Positions 36,601-47,100 of a DNA stretch of 64,000 nt are shown in pieces. The stretch spans positions 16,465,998 to 16,529,997 of the forward strand of contig NC_088314.1 in the NCBI RefSeq assembly GCF_910592395.1, in the 5' to 3' direction. Numbering within the stretch: the stretch's first letter is position 1; each line of letters starts with the position of its first letter. The DNA is from Lineus longissimus (taxonomy: Eukaryota; Nemertea; Pilidiophora; Heteronemertea; Lineidae). Below the pieces are notes generated by a model. The model was not told the DNA's origin and made no database searches. It saw only the letters and a program-made list of their open reading frames with translations. A program made the translations under genes and the position numbers.

Positions 36601-37399
36601 TAGCAACTTTACAATTCACAATCTAGAACACGAGGTTCAAGAAAGGCGACAAGTTGATCATTGCTGTATGCACACTTGACATAGCCGTTGTTACAATGGG
36701 TTGTCAACTCGGCAAGGGTTAGATATGCAATACAAATCCATGTAGTTCTTTTTCTACAAAGGAGGTACACAGAACATTGAATCCTATTCCTGTTACATTG
36801 GGAAGGTCTCCAGACTTTTCCAATTCAAGTAAATTGTAGCAACTTTACAGTTCACAATCTAGAACACGAGGTTCAAGAAAGGCGACAAGTTGCCCATTGC
36901 TGTATGCACACTTGACAATGCTGGCGTTATACAAAGAATAACTCAGCAAGGGTTAGATGTGCAAGGGTAAGTTAGATGTGAAAACGAGTGTCCCAATCTC
37001 TGAATCTGCGTCACTCAACCGATGTCCGAAAACATCAACTACAAAATCGCGACAACACAATCGGGACAACACAACAGAAGTGACAGGATGCCATGTTCGG
37101 CATGTTCCGAAGAGAAATAGGAAAGCTGGAAAGAAGACATCATTCGGCGACTGTACATTATGCACGCAATGCATATGAAACCCTACAAGACGGCCATCTT
37201 GAATTCTCAACACAAAAATTATTCCAAAGCAAAACCCAATTTTCGGTTCGTTTACAGACTGTAATTTAAACTGGAACAATATAAGTAAATGAAAGAATCA
37301 TTAGTGCTTTTAATAAAGTATTTTTTATTCCGTAATCAAGATTCTGTAAAGGCTTATTTGAGTTAGAAAATCAGGATATACCTCGCCACGAGCCTTCAT
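33614..37399 (-). CDS. RPL18A: 60S ribosomal protein L18a (eL20), 5 exons
   Basis: Structural protein of the large ribosomal subunit. Exons in transcript order: 37382-37399 (only six codons), 35832-36011, 35033-35162, 34460-34569, 33614-33706. Phases chain to 176 aa, the same length as the human protein. Recognisable stretches are [86 protein letters not shown] and [11 protein letters not shown]. The end is basic (RPHTTF). A pyrimidine tract just upstream of the ATG suits a 5'-TOP mRNA. It is transcribed convergently with ACAD9 and divergently from XPOT. Intron 1 holds a four-copy ~220-bp array. Confidence 0.96.
34000..34270. repeat. Two-copy direct repeat (~130 bp) in RPL18A intron 4
   Basis: Two copies run from CTTACCATCGATTTTTTATG to AAGAGGCAATAGCT. 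They differ mainly in the C-run length (CCCCCTCCCCC against a 17-C tract). Confidence 0.88.
34683..34775 (+). mobile_element. tRNA-derived SINE head, family B, copy 2
   Basis: CAGCGCAGTGGAAGGGAGTC, then a perfect B box GGTTCGACTCC at about 34735, in RPL18A intron 3. It is not a foldable intact tRNA gene, and the 5' acceptor arm is not matched. Confidence 0.6.
36160..36935. repeat. ~220-bp tandem array, four copies, in RPL18A intron 1
   Basis: A conserved core of about 100 bp (containing TAGAACACGAGGTTCAAGAA and GGCGACAAGTTGATCATTGC) recurs at about 36165, 36395, 36605 and 36840, separated by more variable spacers. It contains no exon sequence. Ribosomal-protein introns often host snoRNAs, but I could not fit a convincing H/ACA or C/D structure. 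Confidence 0.88.
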
Positions 37400-37408
37400 T
37401 TTTACCCA

Positions 37409-37432
37409 CGAGGAAAAGAGGCCGACCACGTG
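37409..37432 (-). promoter_or_regulatory. RPL18A 5'-TOP-like pyrimidine tract and CACGTG E-box
   Basis: On the minus strand CCTCTTTTCCT ends 12 bp before the ATG and fits a terminal oligopyrimidine start site. A perfect palindromic CACGTG lies at 37427-37432. TOP starts are known for ribosomal protein genes; use here is inferred. Confidence 0.6.
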
Positions 37433-37895
37433 ACTTTTCGTGAGAATTCTATCCGCAGATACTTTTTATCATTGTTAGCAATATAAATGAATGGCACAGA
37501 CCTTTTGGGGGTTAAAAAAATCGTTGGTACATAAAATTACGAATAAAATTGTTCGAAACTCGATTAGCCGGTTACCGTTCTGATACCACTTTTATAAAAC
37601 ACCAAGCCGGGCCTTAACAATTCTTGCGCAAAAACTAATTCAGACATTCTGCAATGTACGGCGATTGTAGTGTATCAAACTGTATGGATTCGACTGAATT
37701 GCGTAAGAAAATTCGCATGGAGAATCAACACGCGAAAATGATGAAACGTGGCTGAAATACACTGAAATAAGACGTAAGTATAGCATAAATACCGAATCAA
37801 GTAAATATATACTACATAGTTGTTATTCATATTTCATTGAAGAACATGTTCATCCATAAACCGGTAAGTTCACGCCATTTTATGCGATGATGGAT

Positions 37896-39174
37896 CGGTC
37901 TACCTAATGCGCGTCCGGAACAATTTGTGCGTCCGGAGCGCGTCCGGAAGAGAAAGTGCGCGTCCGGAACAATTTCCTATGTAAATATGAACTTAATGTT
38001 GCATTAGATGGCTTAAATAGCATTTTAATTCCATGTAGAGAAAATCTCATTGGTGAATTTGTATTTTACAATTTTCATATTTTACAATTTTCAGCGGGGT
38101 GATTTGGGTGTTACACGGCCATCAAATCTCAGTTTACTGACGTTTCTCCTCAACCAATTGTTGTTGCAGTTGCAGAATTTCGATAGTAGCCGTGTTGTAA
38201 TGGATTAGACTGGTATCTGGTGTCTCAGCACATGGAATGCCGTCAGAGTGTCTTATCATTGTTAATTTCACAAAAAATCAGAATCAAATATGTTATTGAA
38301 AATCGCTATACAGTCAAAGTGTCAATTAGTGAGATGTGTTCACATTAATATGTAAAGAGCAATCTCTAGTGAACTCACACAACTGTTTGACATGGGGGAC
38401 CGGGGAGCCCCCCAAACCCCGTCCTTCTGACATATTTAGCCAGTACATTGGGGGATGAGTCCCCCAAACCCCCAAAAATATATTTTGTGAGAAAAATAAG
38501 TGAAAATTGTACTACTTCTTTGATGTGAGTGTATCCTTAAATCCACTGTCATCACTAGATCCTTTGATAATAAGCCATACCTAAATTTAATAAGCCATAC
38601 CTAAATTTAAGTGTAGCCAATTAGAAATTAATCTAAAAAATAAGTCCCCCCCCCTCCCGGGCCAACTCTGTCGAATGGTAGAAAAACTGGCATTTTTATT
38701 TTAATGAATAAGATATATACCCAGGAAAATAATCATTAAGCTCATCTTTAGTTGAAGCTCTTAAAACCGCACTGAATTTTGTTGACCCCCTTCCCCCTTC
38801 CCCCTCGATCCCCTCCCCTCCCCCCTAAAAGCGCAAATTGGCTTCACAATAATTGCTATTGCCCCTTATCCCACGGCACGCAAAGACAAACTCATACCGA
38901 CTTAGACGACCACAACAGGAGAAGGCGCGTAAGGAAGTTGGGATATGATTATGGCATTAGTAATTAACCACCTCGCTGAAAATTGTAAAATACAAAGTCA
39001 CCAAAAAGATTTTTTTCAATTTTATTTTCTCTACATGGAATTAAAATGCTATTTAAGCCATCTAATGCAACAATAGGTTCATATTTACATAGGAAATTGT
39101 TCCGGACGCGCACTTTCTCTTCCGGACGCGCTCCGGACGCGCAAACAGAGTTCCGGACGCACATTAGGTGGACC
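37896..39174 (-). mobile_element. Mutator-like (MULE-type) non-autonomous element, copy 2
   Basis: Perfect 11-bp target duplication CGATGATGGAT (37885-37895 and 39175-39185). The long inverted termini begin GGTCTACC / GGTCCACC and are packed with CCGGACGCG motifs. It is inverted relative to the copy at 11516-13833 and lacks that copy's nested 1.06 kb. No transposase. It is inserted about 500 bp upstream of the RPL18A start codon, in the spacer shared with XPOT. Confidence 0.88.
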
Positions 39175-39185
39175 CGATGATGGAT

Positions 39186-39540
39186 GCAGAAACCACCTCA
39201 ATTTTTCAACTCCTCTCGCATATTAAGATATTTCGTGCAACTTCCAACAAAAACTTTTCTCACTTTTCATGACTTTCAGTTTTTGTCAGTCAGTGAAAGT
39301 CCACGCCCATTTGGTTTTGCTGTGGATATTCGCTCCCTCTGACATGTGCAAGTGGAAAGCCAGAGTTTTTGTCATTTGCACCTTGGCACGCAACGGGACG
39401 GATATGTTGGTGGATGATTTTGAAGACGTTTGTTTGGCTATCAATGAGTTTCACCTCGTGATGACCTGGAACAGTGGTTACAAGTGATTACAAGTCTATT
39501 TCGATATCAATTACATAATACTACAACAGGTGCCAACATG
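39186..39540. other. Spacer between the Mutator-like element and the LINE remnant
   Basis: No gene recognised. A short plus-strand open frame (39269-39487) shows no domain I know. Confidence 0.4.
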
Positions 39541-39547
39541 TGTACTG

Positions 39548-40213
39548 TTACATTACACATAAATATTGGATTATTTCCTCCCTTTCAATGGTTGTCAGTA
39601 TGTCAACTGCATATCTCCTTAATTTTATTAACTCTCTTATTTGCACTGCAACCTGTCTTTCTCTTTCTGTGGCCTGTAGGAAATTTTTATCACTCATTAA
39701 ACCAAGTGAATTTCTGTACACCTCAATAGAACTTTCTTCATCGAAGCCGTATTTGTGGCTGATGTGCTTCAGACTATTTCCAAAGCCACTGTTGCTGCCC
39801 AGTTTAAGTAGGGTAACACTCATTTGGACGTATTCATTTGACAAGGAATGTAGTGACAGGATGTATTTTAAAGTCCTCTTTTCAAGTTGTGTTAGAATGT
39901 CCGTATCATTTACTATGAGTGGGATAAGAACATTATGTGTTCTATATGGCAGGGTCATTATTTGCCTAACACATTTCCGCCATGTTATCGAGATTCTTTC
40001 GAAGGTATTCAGAGAAAGATCCCATAGTTGACTTCCATAGAGTGACATGCCAAATGTTCTAAACAGCTCGTATCTATTTTCTGTATTGGCGTGTTTGAAA
40101 AAAGCCATCACCATATTCGTTAATTCATTGATTGCAATATCAAATCGTTGATCTCCTAACCTGGGGCCGATAGGAATCCCCAAATGAATTTCAAAGGCAC
40201 TGGATTGAGTCAT
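39548..40213 (-). pseudogene. LINE reverse transcriptase C-terminal fragment (5'-truncated)
   Basis: An open frame of 221 codons with the late reverse-transcriptase landmarks GIPIGPRLGDQRFD, SLYGSQLWDL, then WRKCVRQIMTLPYRTHNVLI, as in the C-terminal part of non-LTR retrotransposon ORF2. The polymerase core and endonuclease are missing upstream, so this is a 5'-truncated copy. Its open frame suggests it is fairly young, or that decay has been slow by chance. It lies between the RPL18A and XPOT promoters, transcribed away from XPOT. Confidence 0.75.
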
Positions 40214-40324
40214 CGTGTTATCAAATATTACAAATTCTGGGACCTCATCCTTTGTTGTGCCGATCTATGTTTGTTTGGGTCATTTTAGCACCTCCGACCT
40301 ACTGGTGCGATGCTAACTAAACTA
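40191..40324. repeat. 134-bp direct repeat, copy 1 (second copy 40894-41027)
   Basis: TCAAAGGCACTGGATTGAGT through GGTGCGATGCTAACTAAACTA is repeated at 40894-41027 with about six differences. The copies flank a ~570-bp segment just upstream of XPOT. Copy 1 overlaps the start of the LINE fragment. Confidence 0.9.
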
Positions 40325-40415
40325 CAGTACAACCTCTCTATTGCGGACACCCATGGGACTGGGCCAAGGTGTCCGCAATAGAGAGGTGTCCGCACTAGAG
40401 AGGTTATGCCAAATC
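40323..40415. mobile_element. Short MITE-related inverted repeat, copy 8
   Basis: TACAGTACAACCTCTCTATT, then GCGGACACC, with inverted GTGTCCGCAATAGAGAGGT. Related to the CAGTAGAACCTC family but only about 90 bp. Confidence 0.7.
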
Positions 40416-40893
40416 GTCCGATAGGTGGATTTGAAGTTCCCGCCTTGCAGGTCTTGGTTTTCTCTGTGTCGACATCTAGCGTAGAAACTTTAAACCTGTT
40501 GGCTGATCGGTATTTGCTTGTGATGTTGCGTTGAATGACGTGGGCTACTTTGGAACTCAGAGCGTGAATAATCTCTCTAGTAAAAGGTGCCCCTTGTATT
40601 GCGAAATCTCCTCAACATGTCATAATGTGTGAAAAAAAACCATAATTTCTGTCCATCAGCCACCTTTGATTAATAATTAATTTTTTCTAATTTCTCTACT
40701 AACGCATATTCGCCGCAACACTGACAAAACCGCGTGGATTTATGAGTGTCCGTTGACACAATACATGCAATAGGCCTATGTGATTAGTTGAAAAGATGAG
40801 TAAACAAATGCCGCGGCTTAATTAGGATACAAAAACACAATGCCATGGGGTAATTACGTTGATTAATTACGCAAATATCACACCTGTCGGTGT

Positions 40894-41027
40894 TCAAAGG
40901 CACTGGATTGAGTCATCGTGTTATCAAATATTACAAATTCTGGGACCTGATCCTTTTTTGTGCCTATCTAGGTTTGTTTGGGTCATTTTAGCACCTCCGA
41001 CCTACTGGTGCGATGCTAACTAAACTA
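40894..41027. repeat. 134-bp direct repeat, copy 2
   Basis: Second copy of 40191-40324. It ends 135 bp before the XPOT ATG and next to an acceptor-like CATATTTCAG, so it may contribute to the XPOT promoter or 5' UTR. Confidence 0.9.
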
Positions 41028-41162
41028 TATCATATTTCAGAGACAGTGTGTAACTTTTTGGAAGGAATCCGAGATTGGCTTATGTTTGTCATTTCAATAC
41101 ATTTTCAGTATAACTGGTTGACGTTCGTTCCAAGGTATATTGGTTTTGAGGAAGATACCATA

Positions 41163-44100
41163 ATGGATGATGATGCCTTGCGTGGCTTGGGACCCATGGC
41201 TGATGCGCAGTCCCAAGCAAGGGTAAGTGCAGGCCTGTTCAGATGTCGCATCTGGAGCCGCATGCTGCATCCAAAAATAATTGTGCTGTATGGAGATTGA
41301 TCCAGGAAGAACGAAGTCCAAATACTGATTTGGACAATCTCATCATGCATGGTCATTCCCAGTTCCTCACAAATCTTGTTATTTTGTCGAGAGTCTGGCA
41401 TTCTCAACCGATTTGTGCAAAGGACATTGTGTTTCTCTATAAACCTGCTGAAAGTTGAGCTAAATTTGTTAAATTATGGCTTTATCTGCTCAGAGTTAGT
41501 TCTATACTACATGTACCAGCATACTGGTGCTTAAAAGAGGCATCCAATTCTTACTTGTTTGAACAGGCTGAAGTCGTTGTTTGCATTGGCGATTGAATAA
41601 TATTTATTGAGGGTTTCCTCCAGGCCCAGGGGACGGAATCTTTTTATATCCGTTGAATTCTTCGTTTTCAGGCATGTCAATATTTTGAGCAGTTGAAAGC
41701 TGCTGACACTGGATGGCAGCTGTGTGCTAATGTTTTGGCAAACGGAATGTACCAAAAGTAAGCATTTTAATCAAGTAATTGTAAATGTTCATCCGAGTGC
41801 ATGGTAATTTCAATTGCCTCATTTCACCTCAAAGAGAAATATCTTTTGAATATGCAATACCCCACGAATTTGGCCCGGATATGACGATGGTATGGTTTTA
41901 GTCAATGGGAGACGAAACCATGGAAGACTGCTAAAATTTGGAATCGGGAATGATTGCCAACTTGCAAAGCGAGGATGCTGATTATGCTTGGATTTGAGCG
42001 CAACGCAGTATTTTCTTTGAAGGAGATATGCTTTACAGGTCATATCCGGTACGCGTGAGACTATACTCAAACCGTACCATCATCTAAAGAGGGGTATTGC
42101 AATGTGTCCATTATCCAGTGACTGCTGACTCCATCAGCACCTGAAGAAACTTGCACTCCACCCAGCTGCTTCCTTTAAATGCAGGCTGGATGCGTAGACA
42201 CATTCTGTATGATTGTCCCCGAAAGAAAAGGACTTAGGACTTTTGGCTGGAGCCAAAGTCAGTGAAGAAGAAGCTTGGGGGGGATCGGCGAAGACCTGCA
42301 GCAAACTGCTAACCTTTGCGATTGGGTTCTCCAGAGACAACAGAATTTCAAATTTTGAGAAACAGCCCAAGGAATAGCCCACTGGCCGCTGCAGTTATTG
42401 ATCAGATTCAGGCATCATTTTTACCAATTTTTACCCTTACTGGTACCTTGCATACTTTATTCATGAAAATATTCGCATACGCTATACTTTTATTTTCAGC
42501 AATGATCATGTGAAATTCTTCTGTTTTCAAGTCATTGAGCATTTCCTAAAGACAAGGTATTTATATTCATCTTCTAGAACTCGGTTTACTCATAAGTTCG
42601 CTGAGCCAAAAGTGACTCTCCTCATTTTCATATGAGATACAGGTAGACTTAATTAAGCTAAACCAAAAGTGACTCTGCTCATTATTTCTTTGGACTTTGA
42701 CATACCAGTAGACAAAATTTGGCTGAGCCAAAACTAAAAGTGACTTCGCTCATTTTAATTTTAAGTTACCGGTAGATTAAATTTCCCTCAGTCAATAGTG
42801 ACTTGGTCGTTTTAACTTCGAGGTACCTAAATAATTTTGGCATGCTTCCTTACTTTCCTGGGCCATTCCATGAGACACTCATTTAATTTGATGTTTTTCT
42901 CTCGGGAAAGAAAATTTGTGCATATGATGAGTCTTGATTTATTTCAGGTATATGCGTTCTAGCGCCATCGAACAGCAACAAATCAAATCCTTCTTGATGA
43001 CCTGGTTACAAGTACAGGTGAGTATTTCTTCTGTGTTCCCATGTTTGTTCCCTACGCCACTGTCGCAAAACCAGGTGACATCGGTCAATACCCCCATGTT
43101 TGGGAACGAGGCTAGGTCCGAAGCGTAAGTTCGTCTAGGTCCCCCCCCCGCCTCCTTACGTGGTAGGTAGGCCTTTGGGAGCTCCTAGAGATTTAGAGCT
43201 TGAACCACAAATGTACAGGCCAATAGCTAGTGGTAATAATGTGAAGCACTTTGAGCGACTGAAACCAGTTGGATTTAACGCTATTAAGTCTCATGATTAT
43301 TATCATTATAGAGGGGGAGTTCTGTGTAAAATAAACTTGGCACTGTCGGGCATGGGCGCTACCAGAAAAGTAGGTGTTTGGCATAATATGGGGCACAATA
43401 TGGCATGATAAGATGGTGATAAATACTGACGGTAAAGCACCGGCTGCTTTGCATGTCAGGTACCAACAAGCTGGCGCCAGTTTCGGCATGTTCTGTTAGT
43501 GTTACGCAGTTTACAGATTTGTTGTGCCTCAGTTATCAGGCAGGGTGCCGGCGGGCACTCCAGCACCCTATTTTTCGAGCCCCAATTATAAAGTCTCATT
43601 TCTCTTTATTTCAGAGCTGCTCGGGAAATCTGGACAAGAGTTTCATCCGGAACAAAGCAGCCCAGATCTTCTCCTTGACGTTTATCGTCGATTATCCTCA
43701 CAAGTGGCCAACGTTCTTCAGCGATATCCTGCAGAGTTTCACCCTCGGTCAGCCTGCTGTTGATATGTACTTACGGATTCTTGTCGCCATAGATAGTGAA
43801 GTTGTTGATCGGGAGATTGTTCATAGTCACGAGGTAATATTTCGTTTCAAATCCCTTGCTATTTCTGCTTTGAAATCAAGCATTGTGTACTTAAGTTAGA
43901 AAGAAGATCAAAGACGGGTATGGCATCAAAAGTCTGTCATTCCGTCTGACACAAGAACTACCATCTGTTGTCAGGCTGTATTGGGTTAAACAATGATGTC
44001 CGTTCCATTAGATAATGTAGTACAGTAGAACCTCTCTATTAAGGAGACCCTCCGGAATGACAAGTGCTGTCATTAATAGAGAGGTGTCCTGATTAGAAAG

Positions 44101-47100
44101 GTCAAATTGAATGGAAACAACCAATTTTGGACCAAAACTAGTGTCCTTAATAGAGAGGTTGCCCTTAATTGAGAGGCTGTCCTTAATAGAGAAGTGTCCG
44201 CTAAGGGAGGTTCCAATGTACTCTTCATTACCAGACCCGAAAGAATTTAGTTCAACAGACTTTCCACAGTTGATCAAGTGTAAAACTAAAAGCGTCAAAC
44301 GGAAATCCCTTTTTGAAACTCGTTTCAAACCTCCGATCAAAAAACTTACAATGATACCACTCTCTATTTCACTTGCTGTAGGAGTCGGAACGCAACACAA
44401 GAATCAAAGATGCAATGAGAGATGGCTGTGTACAGATGTTAGTCGACTCCTGGTTTCAAATTCTGGTAAGCAAAACTTTTCCAAATCATTCAATAAGGTA
44501 GGCCCCAAAATGCCAAAGACATAGACACGCTCGAGACAGACATGTGGTCTGACTGAGTTGATGCAAGAACTCAGTGCCATTTGCATTCTGAATATGACTA
44601 CGAGTTCCAGATGTCAGGAAAAAAACACGAAAAATGGGTAGGAAAAGTTTGGGCCTTGTGGCTCCTACACTTTCTCTCTTATGGAAAGACTCTATTTATT
44701 CACGCACTGGGGGGTCAGGTTGCAAAAGGATATTTTGGGACCTACAGGTGCGGTTGCAAAGTAAACGAGTTTTTGTACACTCGAATGCATACAAAATGTT
44801 AATCTCATAATGTTGTTACTAAATCCTTTTGGGTCCCAAAATAGATGTATGAAGCGCAAAACCTTGAGGAACCAGTAGCTTTTGCACGGCAGCCCAAAAG
44901 GATGTGGTCAATCACTTCTGAAAAAGCCGATAGCTCCTGTCAGTATTGTGTGACAATATTAGGAATTGCTTACTATATCTGTAATTATTATTTCTGTGTT
45001 TCTCTCTAGCCCTGGTGAACCCAGACACCCAGGATCGTTAACCGTTATAAGTTTCAACACCTTCCTTCTTAATTGCTCCTTTCCATTGTCTTATAATCTT
45101 TATCTCTTAAGCTGTTTGACCCTTTTATGATCTTCCTGATTAGCAGCTGGTTACTAGGCCCCTGTCCTAGGCCCTGTCTGATAATCTTGTATTAATACAA
45201 CTGTATGCTGATTGGTTGGTTCTTTAATTACTGAGTGCTAGTTGGCTCCGAGCCTGATATTTGGGCTAGGCTATTTTACCCATTAGGGGTGTGTGTAATT
45301 ACGTATAAATGATGATGATAAGATGTTTTGAGTAAGTCCGGGCAGATCCAGAAAGCCAGCCTTCACACTCTGTAGCTAAACAAGACATTCTCTTGAAAAG
45401 CGCCAGAGTATTTTGCCCTGTGATGTTTCGGTTTGTAAATGAGAAGTTAGAGTGACGTGGATAATAAATAATGTAAATATATATCTTAGTTGGTTTAGTC
45501 TTTGGGTTCGAGTTCAGAGTTGCGAAGTCTATACGGTGACAAAATACATAAAGCCCTTTTACTGCTACAGATATTGGCTCATGCCGATAATCCCCTTTAA
45601 CTGGCCTTAAATCTTCACCCTAACTTTCTTCTTCTTTCAGACGACTTATCGGAATTCCAATCCAGAGATGACATGTCTGTCTCTAGACGTAATTGGTGCT
45701 TACATCTCGTGGATCGACATCAACTTGATCGCAAATAATCGTTTCGTCGGCGTGTTGATGCAATTCATGACGATGCCGTTATTGCGAGAAAGCGCTTGCG
45801 ACTGCATCCACGAGATTGTTAGTAAGGGGATGGACCCAGTGATGAAGACGAAACTCATCGAGTCGTTTGCGAGCGTTTTACAAGACACCGGTGTGATGGC
45901 CGTCTCGGATGTAAGTAACACCACAATGTTAAAGGCCTACTATGCTGTTAGTAAAAAATTTAAATTTATAATTGAGTTTGAAAAGTTCCATTTGGATAAA
46001 TACAGTGGAACTTCTTTAGCGGACATTTCTTTTTTAAGGACAACCTCTCTATTAAGGACACTAGTTTTGGTCCCAAATTGGTTGTTTCCATTCAATTTGA
46101 CCTCTCTAATCAGAACACCTCTCTATTAAGGACAGCACTTGTCAGTCCCGTGGGTGTCCTTAATAGAGAGGTTCCACTGTATTTGAAGTTGTCGACCAGG
46201 GTTCCATCCTATCTTATCTCAATGCTCTTACATTTCAGGATGAAGAAGGAGACTTTCTTGCCAAATTATCCAAACTGGTGAATACGATGGGCATAAATCT
46301 TATTGGTGCTTGGCAAAGGTAGGTCATCGCTCATCAGTTAGGCCTGACTTAAATTCAAAACTAATTATTTTGGGAGTTAGCCCGGTGAATATTCCGTTGG
46401 TACACTGATAAAGACCATGTCATTATATTCTCATTCTGTTGACGTTTTCTGGTATATTCAAACCTAGTCTCAAATTTTGACATCCGGTTACTCGTGGAAA
46501 GTTTTGTTAAAATGATTTATGCTCTTCTGTCACAATCGGGCGGTAAATGGGGCCAGTTCAGGCAAGGATGAAACAACACTTTCAATAATCAACTCAAGAG
46601 TTCAAGTAACAATGAGTAATGGGCAGAGGATGGAATGAGTCAGGAAGGCTTTCGCACATTTGCCAATTCAGCAGGTGTGAAATGATCAGATCACCTGGGC
46701 TCTTTATTTGTTATGAATGAATCAAAATGGTAATGAAGTAATTATTTAATTGCTTCATTACCGTTTTGATTCATTCCATAAACACATTTTCACCATAGGA
46801 AGGCTTTCGCTCATTTACCAATTCAGCAGGGGTGTAATGATCAGATCACCTGGGCTCTTTATTTGTAATGAATGAATCAAAACGGAAATGAAGTAATTTA
46901 AAATTAATTGCTTCATTACCGTTTTGATTCATTCCACAAACACATTTTCAAAATGTCGAACAATATTATTCTTTGTCAGGTTGGGTAAAGTCGGTGAACA
47001 TCACAACCCAGATATGGCGAAGGAATGTCTGGTAGCGGTGGAGAACAAAGTGCCATTAATGTTGACGTACCTAGGGAACGAGGATGACGACGTGTCCGCG

